Part shown: positions 25,552 to 33,694 of the stretch, in pieces | How the letters are laid out: each line of letters starts with the position of its first letter | Numbering within the stretch: position 1 is the first letter of the stretch | Assembly: GCA_934725855.1 (NCBI GenBank) | Contig: CAKVCL010000014.1 | Location: forward strand, 1-64,000 | Source: an uncultured Cellulosilyticum sp. | GTDB lineage: Bacteria; Bacillota; Clostridia; Lachnospirales; Cellulosilyticaceae | Reading direction: 5' to 3' | DNA length: 64,000 bases | The notes under the pieces: model-generated | Databases searched by the model: none | What the model was told of the DNA's origin: nothing | What the model saw: the letters and a program-made list of their open reading frames with translations, nothing else | Position numbers and translations under genes: made by a program

Positions 25552-25979
25552 GATTATGCCTCCTTATTTTTTGTATAATAATCAAAATTTTCTTTGTTAT
25601 ATAGATTATATATTATTATTTTTTATATGTACAGTAATTTCAAACAAATTTTTATATTTTTCCTCACTATCTATATATTTTTATTCTTATCACTTGTTAA
25701 AACTGCTCTTTGCCAAAAAATATTTCTTGCTTCAAAATTATTTTTTTCAATTTTTTATTTCTATTAAAAGTAAGCCTGTTAACCCCTAACATATAAAAAT
25801 TAGTTTGATTTTGTTAACTATTTATTTCAGCAGCTTATCCTTTTATCTTCCCGCCGTTCATCTATATCTATCTACTTGACTCAATATCTAGATAAAACTT
25901 TTACAGACCATTCTATATTATTTTTTTATATTTATGTTATACTATTGACACAGGTAAGATTCTTTTTAAGGAGGTACAT
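25552..25979. other. AT-rich divergent region between eda-kdgK and the YheO-type regulator
   Basis: About 430 bp with very low GC and long T and A runs. It must hold both promoters. A TATACT at 25938-25943 lies 37 bp before the regulator start, and TTATACAA-like sequence near 25573 precedes eda. I see no convincing -35 elements or clear operator palindromes. A long plus-strand frame running from eda into this region is a shadow. Confidence 0.4.
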
Positions 25980-26630
25980 ATGAAAAACATTTATGATAAT
26001 ATTGAAATGTTTAAAAGTATTCTAGACTTACTTGAAAATCATCTTGGTCAAAACTGTGAAATCGTATTACACGACAATACAAAAGAATATGAACACAGTA
26101 TTGTGGATATTAGAAATGGACATGTTACAGGGCGTAAAGTTGGAGATTGTGGTGGTAACTGGGGTTTAGAGGTTCTAAGTCATGCCCATCCTGACACCCA
26201 TATTTATAACAAAATTGTACATATGAGAAATGGCAAAATCATTCGTGGCTCATCTATGTTTATTCAAGATGATGATCACAATAATATTGGTGCTATTTGT
26301 ATCAATATGGATATAACGGATACACTCAAATGCGAAGAATATCTCAAACAATTTAATATGTATGCTACCCCTTCTCCTTCTTCGAGTGAATTATTTGCCT
26401 CTGATGTCAATCAACTCATGGACAATCTCCTTCAACAATGTGAAGAAATGTTTGATAAACCTATCAGTCACCTTAACAAAGATGAAAAAATGCAAATCAT
26501 CCATTTCTTAGATAGTAAAGGGGCTTTTCTCATTACTAAATCTGGTGATAGGGTTTGTGAGTTCCTTAATATTTCTAAATTCACCTTATATAATTACCTT
26601 GAAAGCACAAGGGAAAAAACAGAATCATAA
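25980..26630 (+). CDS. YheO/DauR-like transcriptional regulator (PAS-like plus HTH)
   Basis: 216 residues. The N-terminal ~120 residues fit the YheO-like PAS domain (LLENHLGQNCEIVLHD, HSIVDIRNGHVTGR, GSSMFIQDDDHNNIGAICINMDIT). A polar linker follows. The C-terminus (~155-212) fits the associated helix-turn-helix: LNKDEKMQIIHFLDSKGAFLI then GDRVCEFLNISKFTLYNYL. Family members sense small molecules and control nearby catabolic genes. It is divergent from eda-kdgK, so regulation of KDG/KDPG use is inferred. AAGGAGG precedes the ATG. Confidence 0.85.
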   Translation: MKNIYDNIEMFKSILDLLENHLGQNCEIVLHDNTKEYEHSIVDIRNGHVTGRKVGDCGGNWGLEVLSHAHPDTHIYNKIVHMRNGKIIRGSSMFIQDDDHNNIGAICINMDITDTLKCEEYLKQFNMYATPSPSSSELFASDVNQLMDNLLQQCEEMFDKPISHLNKDEKMQIIHFLDSKGAFLITKSGDRVCEFLNISKFTLYNYLESTREKTES

Positions 26631-26677
26631 TACCTATAGACCGAAAATGTATTTTTCTATAACCAAAAGTCCATCAT

Positions 26678-26732
26678 AAAGAGCCTATTTAATCATACTT
26701 ACTTTTAAAATGCATGATTAAATAGGCTCTTT
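26678..26732. terminator. Hairpin terminator at a convergent junction
   Basis: Perfect 19-bp stem (AAAGAGCCTATTTAATCAT, 26678-26696, with 26714-26732) and a 17-nt loop, between the regulator (+) and the VanY-type gene (-). Confidence 0.8.
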
Positions 26733-26750
26733 ACCGCTCCATCAAATGTT

Positions 26751-27794
26751 CTATCTTTTGATGGTCACAATGAAACCATCTACATTATTTCCTGAAATGC
26801 TATATTCTTTTTCTTTAGGCACCCATATTTCTGTTTCGTCCCCTGTGCTAGGTACAAAATAAATTTCATATTTACCTTGTGGGCACTTTATTTTTAGATG
26901 CTTATCCTCAGCCGTATATTGCTTAATATAATCGATGTACTCTTCAAGGCAAATATCTTTCGCCGTAATGATATAAGAATGTGGCACGCCAACATAACGA
27001 TAATGCCATTCTTCATTGGCAATGCCTGTAATATCCTTTTTGTCTCCTGAATATCTTCTAATCCATCCGTATTTATAGCTATTTTCATTAATCCATCTAT
27101 ATTCATCTTGGCCTCTATAACGTATATAGTTTCCCTGATCTGTATAAATGCTAATATCCATGGCATATCCCGTATGATGCTCACTAAAACCAGGGAGCAT
27201 CGCCCAGTCTAATGCCTCATCTTTTCCATATGAGTCTGCCTTTTCTTTTAATATATCAATTTGCTGACTTAATGTTCGATAAGCACTTGTCACGATAATA
27301 TCATGTTTTCCTGTCTGCTTCTCAAATTTCTCCATCATCGTATTAAAATACTGTAATGGTATTTTGCTAATAAATAGCTCTTCATCCATCACCTTATAGG
27401 CATCATTTTTATACTTACTAATATTAACAAGCTCCTGACGATGAACGTCTTTATTTCTCATTTCCCTATATAAATGCTTACCGTTTACAAGAATTAAGTC
27501 CCCTTTATCTAATGTTTCCTTAGCTCTTACCACTTTTTTATAGCTACTCATATCCTGCACAGTAAGCACACTAAGCTTTAAATCTTTTACCTGTGGCATC
27601 TCTGATTCAATCTTTTCCGTATGAGTCCATTCATCTACATAAATAAATACTCTCTCAACACACATTGCTACAACTTGCTTAATGGGCGTCTTGATACTGA
27701 TGGCACCTGTTACACAGATAATACAAAGCAATATAGCAATCCATCTATGTTTACTTACTCTACTGTTATCTTCAGCACTTATTAATTGATTCAT
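26751..27794 (-). CDS. VanY-type D-alanyl-D-alanine carboxypeptidase, membrane anchored
   Basis: Zn-dependent peptidase trimming the terminal D-Ala of peptidoglycan stems. A membrane anchor lies at residues ~20-38, followed by an extracytoplasmic region. The catalytic domain (~150-300) has TSAYRTLSQQIDI, the metal motif SEHHTGYAMD (His, Asp) and NEEWHYRYVG (catalytic Glu and third His). A C-terminal beta segment (KYEIYFVPSTGDETEIWVP) of ~60 residues is extra. The frame opens at 27821, but the ATG at 27794 follows AAGGGAGGAAACAAG and is chosen. No van regulatory genes are nearby, so it is probably a housekeeping or sporulation wall enzyme rather than a resistance gene. Confidence 0.88.
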   Translation of the reverse strand: MNQLISAEDNSRVSKHRWIAILLCIICVTGAISIKTPIKQVVAMCVERVFIYVDEWTHTEKIESEMPQVKDLKLSVLTVQDMSSYKKVVRAKETLDKGDLILVNGKHLYREMRNKDVHRQELVNISKYKNDAYKVMDEELFISKIPLQYFNTMMEKFEKQTGKHDIIVTSAYRTLSQQIDILKEKADSYGKDEALDWAMLPGFSEHHTGYAMDISIYTDQGNYIRYRGQDEYRWINENSYKYGWIRRYSGDKKDITGIANEEWHYRYVGVPHSYIITAKDICLEEYIDYIKQYTAEDKHLKIKCPQGKYEIYFVPSTGDETEIWVPKEKEYSISGNNVDGFIVTIKR

Positions 27795-27939
27795 CTTGTT
27801 TCCTCCCTTATGTACATCCAATCAAAATTTCAGTAGAGTTCTAATCATTTTTTAGATTGTTTCCAGATAGTTTTTCTTTTATACACTTTATAAATACTTT
27901 CCCTTAAATACATACTTTTTTTAGAAACATCCATGTTTT

Positions 27940-28059
27940 AAGTATACTTCCTACATCTGACTTAATCTTTCCATAAATTACTTACCTACGATATTTAAGT
28001 GCAAAAACTATATGACATTTACAATTCCACTTTGTGTGTGATAAAATATTCTTATCCAT
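27940..28059 (-). pseudogene. IS200/IS605-type tnpA remnant with in-frame stop
   Basis: On the minus strand the ATG at 28059 (AAGGAGG upstream) opens MDKNILSHTKWNCKCHIVF, ALKYRR, a TAA stop, then VIYGKIKSDVGSIL in the same frame, after which similarity ends. This is the N-terminal ~40 codons of an IS200-type Y1 transposase; the stop replaces the usual glutamine after KYRR. The HUH motif and catalytic tyrosine regions are absent. It is unrelated in subfamily to the RAYT at 9022-9915. Confidence 0.85.
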
Positions 28060-28069
28060 TTTATGGATT

Positions 28070-28122
28070 CCTCCTTTGGTATTTTGTTGGTTGACAGACC
28101 AATCTTATTGTACCAAAGGAGG
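28070..28122 (-). promoter_or_regulatory. RBS-sequestering inverted repeat of the IS200 leader
   Basis: CCTCCTTTGGTA (28070-28081) is complementary to TACCAAAGGAGG (28111-28122), with an inner TTGGT/ACCAA stem (28087-28091, 28098-28102). In minus-strand RNA the upstream arm would pair with the AAAGGAGG ribosome binding site of tnpA. Such leader structures are known to limit IS200 transposase translation. Confidence 0.7.
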
Positions 28123-28200
28123 ATAAAAACAACTACTCATAGCTATAAGTTTTTCAGACCCCTAGGTCTAGCTCGGGGTTTATTATTACAAAAAATAAAA

Positions 28201-28224
28201 AAATACCACCCTATGGCAGTATTT
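28201..28224 (-). terminator. Terminator downstream of the NUDIX gene
   Basis: AAATACCACC (28201-28210) and GGCAGTATTT (28215-28224) form a stem in the minus-strand RNA using G-U pairs, followed by T7. It is ~110 bp past the NUDIX stop codon. Confidence 0.55.
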
Positions 28225-28333
28225 TTATTTCATTACTATTGAATTTGATTACATCCTAACTCTAGTTATTTATCCCTACATTTATTAGCTTATACGCAAT
28301 CCTATTATTTCTATTTCTATCAACCTTTCAGGC

Positions 28334-28861
28334 TTACTCCCCCACCATAAGTCCTGATTCTTTAATGCGTCTTAATGCAATGGTTTCTCTATATACCCAT
28401 GGATTAATATGGGTATTTTTTTGAGTTAAAAGCGCCTCATTTTTAGCAATCACTTCATCAATATCCATCCACACAGGCATAAATTCTTGATCTTGCTCAT
28501 ATTTATCTAGATGCTGCTTTGTCTTATTCGGCTTCACATTGCAAAAATAATAATATGAAGTCATTTGAAAAATTCCTGTACTATCAAACTGATTTGGATT
28601 ACGTTGAACAATTGTTCCGGCCTCTTCTTGCATTTGGTCAACAATATATCCTGTTTCTTCTATTACTTCTCTTCTTAACGCTTCTTCATGACTTTCTGCT
28701 TTTTTTATGCCCCCACCTGGAAATTTATAATCTCCTTTATTCGTATGCACCATTAGAATTTTATTATCTTGTATGATAATCGCTCTTACAGCATGTCGTG
28801 TAGTAATTTTTACTTTAGGATCTTTAATACGCTGGATTCCTAATATTTCATTAATAATCAT
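28334..28861 (-). CDS. NUDIX hydrolase
   Basis: 175 residues with the NUDIX box GGGIKKAESHEEALRREVIEETGY (Gly, Glu, REVIEETG residues all present) at ~50-73, preceded by ILMVHTNKGDYKFPGGG. It hydrolyses a nucleoside diphosphate linked to another group; the substrate is not predictable. C-terminal QEFMPVWMDIDEVIAKNEAL is typical of the fold. AAGGAGG precedes the ATG. Appears monocistronic, next to a decayed insertion element. Confidence 0.9.
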   Translation of the reverse strand: MIINEILGIQRIKDPKVKITTRHAVRAIIIQDNKILMVHTNKGDYKFPGGGIKKAESHEEALRREVIEETGYIVDQMQEEAGTIVQRNPNQFDSTGIFQMTSYYYFCNVKPNKTKQHLDKYEQDQEFMPVWMDIDEVIAKNEALLTQKNTHINPWVYRETIALRRIKESGLMVGE

Positions 28862-29089
28862 AGCCGCCTCCTTATCTTCATGTATAAGTACTCTTATTCA
28901 TAATATGCGATTTTATATTCTAGTTTATAACTAAAATATCACTCACATTTTTCCATTTCATAAGATTATACTTCATTTTTAAGTACAAATATTATTTTTT
29001 ATTTTAACATAATACATTGAAATTTTGCACTCATATGCATAAAATTATCGCAAAGATAGGATTAAGCAATCATTTGCCCTATTATATTC

Positions 29090-29899
29090 TTATTTTCCAT
29101 GCCCTTTAATGGTCTGTAAAATGCTTTCTTTGACTCCTATAATAGCCTTTTTATCTAGTCCTAAATCTAAAATTTCTTCACTTGCCTTAACAAACTTTAA
29201 AAAATCGCAATTACCAGCCCGTTCGCCTATCCCCATAAAGGTGCAATCAATAAACTTGGCGCCACTTTTTGCTGCTTCTAATGAATTAGCCACTGCCATT
29301 CCAAAATCATTGTGTGCATGAATTTCTATTTCTAAATTGGTATAGCTGCGAATATTATTTACCACATCTTTAACACTATGTGGAGTCATTACCCCTACAG
29401 TATCTGCATAACGGATTCTCTTGATGCCAAGCCCTTCTAGTGTCATACATAAGCTCACAACAAATGAGATATCTGCTCTAGAAGCGTCTTCAAAGCCTAT
29501 GGTTACTTCTTGATTCTGCTTTTTTGCATAAGTCACACAATCAATCATTCGCCCTTTTAGCCATTGTTTATTTTTCCCCAGTTTTGAATAAATATAGGCA
29601 TAAGATACTGGCACACTTATATGGACAATATCAGGCTTACATTCTATAGCAGCCAAAATACTTTCTTCATCTAAAGTACTCCATGCAGAAATAATCGCTT
29701 GTTCCTTCTTTGACATGATTTCCTTTATAGCCTCCTGTTCGCTTGCCCCTAAAGCTGGGATTCCTGCTTCAATCTGATAGATTCCTGCTGCGTCCATCTG
29801 CAAAGCAAGCCTTATCTTTTCTTCTTTGTTAAATGCAATGCCTGCACTTTGTTCTCCATCACGTAAGGTTGTATCTACAATGTAGCTTTTAAGCTTCAC
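29090..29899 (-). CDS. Homocitrate synthase-like, catalytic (NifV-alpha-type) subunit
   Basis: A 269-residue TIM-barrel of the LeuA/NifV family. Catalytic motifs: VDTTLRDGEQSAGIAF (metal Asp, Arg), ADTVGVMTP, and the metal-binding HAHNDFGMAVANSL, followed by GIGERAGN. It stops at the end of the barrel and lacks the usual C-terminal subdomain (full NifV ~375-400). Its start overlaps the end of the upstream gene by 11 bp; that gene supplies a C-terminal-like region. The arrangement matches the split nifV-omega/nifV-alpha genes known in Clostridium pasteurianum. The reaction would be acetyl-CoA plus 2-oxoglutarate to homocitrate, for nitrogenase cofactor. No nif gene is visible in the window, and a related acyl-transfer role is possible. 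Confidence 0.8.
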   Translation of the reverse strand: MKLKSYIVDTTLRDGEQSAGIAFNKEEKIRLALQMDAAGIYQIEAGIPALGASEQEAIKEIMSKKEQAIISAWSTLDEESILAAIECKPDIVHISVPVSYAYIYSKLGKNKQWLKGRMIDCVTYAKKQNQEVTIGFEDASRADISFVVSLCMTLEGLGIKRIRYADTVGVMTPHSVKDVVNNIRSYTNLEIEIHAHNDFGMAVANSLEAAKSGAKFIDCTFMGIGERAGNCDFLKFVKASEEILDLGLDKKAIIGVKESILQTIKGHGK

Positions 29900-30890
29900 T
29901 TATAACCACCTCTTTAACCAAATGTAAAAATTCTCGGTCTGTTAGGCTTCTTCCTTTATCCATACTAATAGTTTTCACATCTTCAACTAATTGTTTAACT
30001 ACATTATCCGGAACATGAACCCCTTTTTCCTTAAGTTTAAGTTTAATGGCACCTGTCCCTGAATGTTTACCAATTACTAATTTCCTAACCTTTCCTACTT
30101 CAACTGGATCATAAGGCTCATAGCCTAGCCCTTGTTTTTTACCTTTTTCTAATTGAACGCCTGCTTCAACATTAAAAATATTTTTACCTACAACGGCTTT
30201 GTTATAATTGATATGTCTTTGCGTGAGCTTTTCATAAAGCACACTGATACGTGGCATCATACGAAGATCCATACTCATTTTCTTATGCATAATGACTTTA
30301 ATACCTATTAAAACTTCTTCTAATTTTGCATAGCCCCCTATTCCATTAAAGCTAACTGCCACACTTGTCCCACCATGCATTAACCATTCAATAGCTAGTG
30401 CCGTTGCACAAAAATATTTATCCTTTGGACAGAACTCTATCGTTTTGCCACTCGTTCTAATGAGTTTTTGGATTTTGCTTTCGTATTTCTCATGCATTAA
30501 ATCATCTAGTCCTACTAACCTTACGATTCTTTTTTCACTCTTCTTATTGCTGCTACTCTCTTCAAGTTGGCTTTCTATTTTATCGAGCTGTTCTAAGTTT
30601 GCTACTTCAACTTCATGAATCACTTCAATAGGAAATTCACTAATTGCTTTTCCTTTATAAACATACTTATCAAATCCTGGGTAAGCTTCTATCTGCTTTG
30701 GACTATCAATTTTAAGTATATAATGTCCTTCTTTAGGCAGCTCGCTTATTTTTTCTAATATTGGTACAGAAAGCTCAATATAATCTACACCTACTTGAAC
30801 TAATAGATTACACATCTCTAGTAGCATATCCCCACTTACTAGCTCAATATTTTCTAGTTGTGATAATGTTCTATCAATAATCTTAATCAT
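29889..30890 (-). CDS. Homocitrate synthase-like, NifV-omega-type subunit
   Basis: 333 residues from the ATG at 30890 (preceded by GGGGTGG; the GTG at 30899 lies in that site). The first ~220 residues look like a degenerate LeuA/NifV barrel: it starts IKIIDRTLSQLENIEL, where catalytic enzymes have DTTLRDGEQ, and lacks HxHND. The C-terminal ~110 residues resemble the post-barrel subdomain, with FNVEAGV, YDPVEVG and VIGKHSGTGAIKLKL. It precedes and overlaps the catalytic partner, so both subunits are probably translated together. I infer a heteromeric homocitrate synthase. The ACCTGTCCC string within GTGAI (30051-30059) is native sequence, not a repeat insert. Confidence 0.75.
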   Translation of the reverse strand: MIKIIDRTLSQLENIELVSGDMLLEMCNLLVQVGVDYIELSVPILEKISELPKEGHYILKIDSPKQIEAYPGFDKYVYKGKAISEFPIEVIHEVEVANLEQLDKIESQLEESSSNKKSEKRIVRLVGLDDLMHEKYESKIQKLIRTSGKTIEFCPKDKYFCATALAIEWLMHGGTSVAVSFNGIGGYAKLEEVLIGIKVIMHKKMSMDLRMMPRISVLYEKLTQRHINYNKAVVGKNIFNVEAGVQLEKGKKQGLGYEPYDPVEVGKVRKLVIGKHSGTGAIKLKLKEKGVHVPDNVVKQLVEDVKTISMDKGRSLTDREFLHLVKEVVISEA

Positions 30891-30923
30891 ACTTTCCACC
30901 CCTTATCTGTAATAAACAAAAAA

Positions 30924-30963
30924 GCGTCTAAATCCCCTCTAATTAATAGAAGGATTTAGACGC
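30924..30963 (-). terminator. Terminator downstream of secDF
   Basis: Perfect 12-bp stem GCGTCTAAATCC (30924-30935) with GGATTTAGACGC (30952-30963), followed on the minus strand by CTTTTTTGTTT. It ends the secDF transcript, or acts as an attenuator before the NifV pair, which starts ~35 bp further on. Confidence 0.75.
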
Positions 30964-31079
30964 CTTTGTCCAAAATAATTCTCTATAATACTGTACTTTA
31001 AGTATCACATAGATTTAACATAAGTGCAAGACTATAAACTATTTTTATTATATTTTTTGTTCACTTAAACCCTATTTTA

Positions 31080-33503
31080 TTAAGCTGATGCAGGCTTACT
31101 TGCATTACTCTTTCGTCTTTTTTCTTTCCATTCTTGCCATGTTCCCCAAAGTGGCCCAGCTATGCAAACAGAAGAATAACAACCACTAATGAGTCCAAAT
31201 AGCATAGGAAGTGCAAACACTTTAATAGATTCTATGCCAAATAAAATCGCAAAAATCAAAATCGATAACACACACATTAATGTCGTTAAAGAAGTATTCA
31301 CTGAACGTGATAAGGTTTGTGTAATACTTTCACTAATTAAATCTCCCAAAGCCTTTTTGTGCTTACTGCCCATACTCTCCTTGTTTTCCCTGATACGGTC
31401 ATAAAGCACAATGGTATCATTAATGGAATAACCAATGATCGTTAAAGTAACAGCTACATAAGCATCATTAATTGGAATGCCAAACCATACAAATACGAAA
31501 AATACAAACAGCACATCATGAATTAAGGCTAATACCGCCATCACACCTGCTGATAAGCCTGATAAAGTTTTAAAACGAATCCATACATAGCCCACAATAA
31601 ATAAAGCAGATAAGCCTATCGCCATTATAGATTTCTGCAAAGCAACCTTTCCTATATAAGGCTCAACAACATACGCCTCAGAAAGCTCATACCCATTGTT
31701 AGGGACAGGTCTGACATCCTCTTCTGTGCTAGGGACAGGTTTTGCATCCCCAGCTTCTGTATCAGGGACAGGTTTGACATCTCCACCCTCTGCGTCAGGG
31801 ACAGGTTTGACATCTCCACCCTCTGCGTCAGGGACAGGTCTGACATCTCCACCCTCTGCGTCAGGGACAGGTCTGACATCTCCACCCTCTGCGTCAGGGA
31901 CAGGTTTGACCTCAGCTCCATCTGAAAGGGTTTGATTTAATGCTTCTGTAATAGCGCCTTGTTTTTCTGGGCTAAGTCCCTCATTTCCAGCTAGCGTAAG
32001 CACTAATTTTTGTGCCTTGGTAGCTGGGTCTGTTGTAATCTGAGCACTTACACTTCGGTTAACCAACGCTTGTACACTGGTTACAATTGCATCCGTATCC
32101 ACATTTCCTTCAAAGCTATATTTTAATACAGCCCCTCCAGCAAATTGTGTGTCTAGTTTTACGCCTACCACAAAGCAACTTATAAAGCCAGCTATCAATA
32201 ATACACTAGATAGTATAAATGCAATCTTTTTATTTTTATAAAATGGAATAGCAGCACGTTCTTTTTTCTTTCTAAACCATTTTTTATCATTCATTTTCTT
32301 AAATAAAATAATGGAACTCAGTAAGGATTTACTTACAAAAATGCCTGCTAAAAAGTTAATAACAAGTCCAGTAAGTAAGGTATATCCAAAGCTTAACATA
32401 GAGCCTGACCCAAATATCATGAGCAAAATAGCGACAATAGCACTCGTAAAGTTTCCATCAAATACTGAGCTAAATGCCTTTTCGTAGCCTTTTTTAATAG
32501 CTTGTCTTACGCTAAGTCCTTTTGCAATTTCTTCACATATACGTTCTGAAATAATAACATTGGCATCTACAGCCATACCTAACGATAAAATGATACCTGC
32601 AATACCTGGCAAGGTTAAAGTAAACTGAGGTACAGATAAAGCAAGCAACTGTAATGCCATTTGCAAACATAGGGCAATACAACTCATTGTTCCAGGCAGT
32701 TTATAATAAATAATCATAAATAGGCAAACGCCTGCAAATGCTACAAGCCCTGCAATAATCATAATTTTAAGTGCGCCACTTCCTAATGTTGGACTTATAG
32801 AGCTATGGTTAGACGTGATCATTGAAAATGGTAATGCTCCTGCATTAATTTTATCAGATAAATCCTTTGCTTCTTGGGAACTTTTCATCCCATCAATCAT
32901 ACATTCTCCACCTGATATTTTACTTTTTACTAATGGTGCAGAAATCACGGTATCATCCATTAAAATAGCCATTTGTTTACCAGTCATCTTTTCGGTTGCT
33001 TCCTCAAATGCCTTACTTCCAACTTCATCAAAGCTAAGTTGCACTATGTACTCTCCAGTTTCATTATTATAAGCAGGATTACTAGACTTTACATGACTGC
33101 CTTCAAGTAATACATTACCCTCCGTATCTCTAAAAGTAAGCTGAGCGGTTTCTCCTAATTCTGCTATGGCTTCCTCTGGATTAAAATTTACTTCGTCTGA
33201 CTTCCATGGAAATCTTACAATAATATAACCTTTTTGTTTATCTACAGTAATTTCACGCTCTAGTATATTTTTAGTGTCTAATCTTGTTTCAATAACATTT
33301 CTGGCTGCCTCCAATTCGCTGGCAGTTGGTACTCTATCTAAGTCTTCTGGTTCAAATACAGCTTCAATTCCACCTCGTATATCAATTCCAAAACGCATGT
33401 CCTTTGCGCCTTTTACTGATTTGCCGATACCAAATACACTCACTAAACTGACTAGTACAACCACCATAATCAGTCCAAAAAACTTTATTTTACTAGGTTT
33501 CAT
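31080..33503 (-). CDS. secDF: Protein translocase subunit SecDF (fused) with repeat-built extracytoplasmic insert
   Basis: Proton-driven accessory of the Sec export channel, here as one 807-residue chain (SecD then SecF, 12 membrane helices). SecD part: FGIDIRGGIEAVFEPEDL, GNVLLEGSHVK, GIAGIILSLGMAVDANVII. SecF part: GVKLDTQFAGGAVLKYSF, and VAVTLTIIGYSINDTIVLYDRIRE. Residues ~530-602, in the extracytoplasmic loop of SecF before YIGKVALQKSIMAIGL, consist of seven DV(R/K)PVPDAEGG-type units, coded by tandem 33-bp copies of the dispersed repeat. This acidic, proline-rich insert is not part of normal SecF. Ribosome binding site AGGAGG. Terminator at 30924-30963. Confidence 0.95.
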   Translation of the reverse strand: MKPSKIKFFGLIMVVVLVSLVSVFGIGKSVKGAKDMRFGIDIRGGIEAVFEPEDLDRVPTASELEAARNVIETRLDTKNILEREITVDKQKGYIIVRFPWKSDEVNFNPEEAIAELGETAQLTFRDTEGNVLLEGSHVKSSNPAYNNETGEYIVQLSFDEVGSKAFEEATEKMTGKQMAILMDDTVISAPLVKSKISGGECMIDGMKSSQEAKDLSDKINAGALPFSMITSNHSSISPTLGSGALKIMIIAGLVAFAGVCLFMIIYYKLPGTMSCIALCLQMALQLLALSVPQFTLTLPGIAGIILSLGMAVDANVIISERICEEIAKGLSVRQAIKKGYEKAFSSVFDGNFTSAIVAILLMIFGSGSMLSFGYTLLTGLVINFLAGIFVSKSLLSSIILFKKMNDKKWFRKKKERAAIPFYKNKKIAFILSSVLLIAGFISCFVVGVKLDTQFAGGAVLKYSFEGNVDTDAIVTSVQALVNRSVSAQITTDPATKAQKLVLTLAGNEGLSPEKQGAITEALNQTLSDGAEVKPVPDAEGGDVRPVPDAEGGDVRPVPDAEGGDVKPVPDAEGGDVKPVPDTEAGDAKPVPSTEEDVRPVPNNGYELSEAYVVEPYIGKVALQKSIMAIGLSALFIVGYVWIRFKTLSGLSAGVMAVLALIHDVLFVFFVFVWFGIPINDAYVAVTLTIIGYSINDTIVLYDRIRENKESMGSKHKKALGDLISESITQTLSRSVNTSLTTLMCVLSILIFAILFGIESIKVFALPMLFGLISGCYSSVCIAGPLWGTWQEWKEKRRKSNASKPASA
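31701..31910. repeat. Seven tandem REP-core copies inside secDF (30/33-bp period)
   Basis: AGGGACAGGT(C/T)TGAC begins at 31701, 31731 (variant TTTTGC), 31764, 31797, 31830, 31863 and 31896. The first period is 30 bp and the rest are 33 bp, all multiples of three, so the frame is kept. The inter-core filler ATCTCCACCCTCTGCGTC is nearly identical in the last four units, indicating recent tandem duplication; the units nearer 31701 are older. Confidence 0.93.
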
Positions 33504-33694
33504 GTCATTTCCTCCTGATTTATTTTTACAAGACCTCTTATGACATATTAACCTTAGTTATTGTTTTATCCAATATTCTTCACTCATCTTTAACGCTATT
33601 TTAACGTTAAATTTCTATCCATTATTGCATTTTACTGTATAATTTATATTATGTTTAAAATCATTCTATTGTATCAAATGGCAGGTGTTTACTA

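Larger units (their letters stand above)
27940..28169 (-). mobile_element. Decayed IS200-like element, left end and 5' part only
   Basis: The remnant includes the tnpA start, an inverted repeat that would pair with its ribosome binding site, and farther out a small hairpin AGACC-CCTA-GGTCT (28156-28169) of the type IS200/IS605 transposases recognise at the left end. No right end is seen. It lies in the 539-bp gap between the VanY-type gene and the NUDIX gene; the rest of that gap (27822-27939, 28225-28333) shows nothing else. Confidence 0.7.

Noticed and set aside
25070..25789. 239-codon plus-strand frame opposite eda
   Set aside because: It is antisense to a clearly coding gene and then runs into AT-rich intergenic DNA; it is a shadow.
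26751..27794. Vancomycin-resistance (vanY) locus
   Set aside because: No vanRS, vanHAX or vanT genes are nearby; a D,D-carboxypeptidase alone is usual in clostridial cell-wall metabolism.
30048..30062. GCACCTGTCCCTG in the NifV-omega-type gene as a repeat copy
   Set aside because: It codes GKHSGTGAI, a conserved block of the family, and lacks the AGACC half of the unit.
31701..31910. CRISPR-like regular spacing in secDF
   Set aside because: The units are in frame within secDF and have near-identical filler; they code an 11-residue protein repeat.
31652..31935. Small open frames on both strands over the secDF repeat array
   Set aside because: They arise because the 33-bp period keeps several frames open; composition is purely that of the repeat and no ribosome binding site is present.
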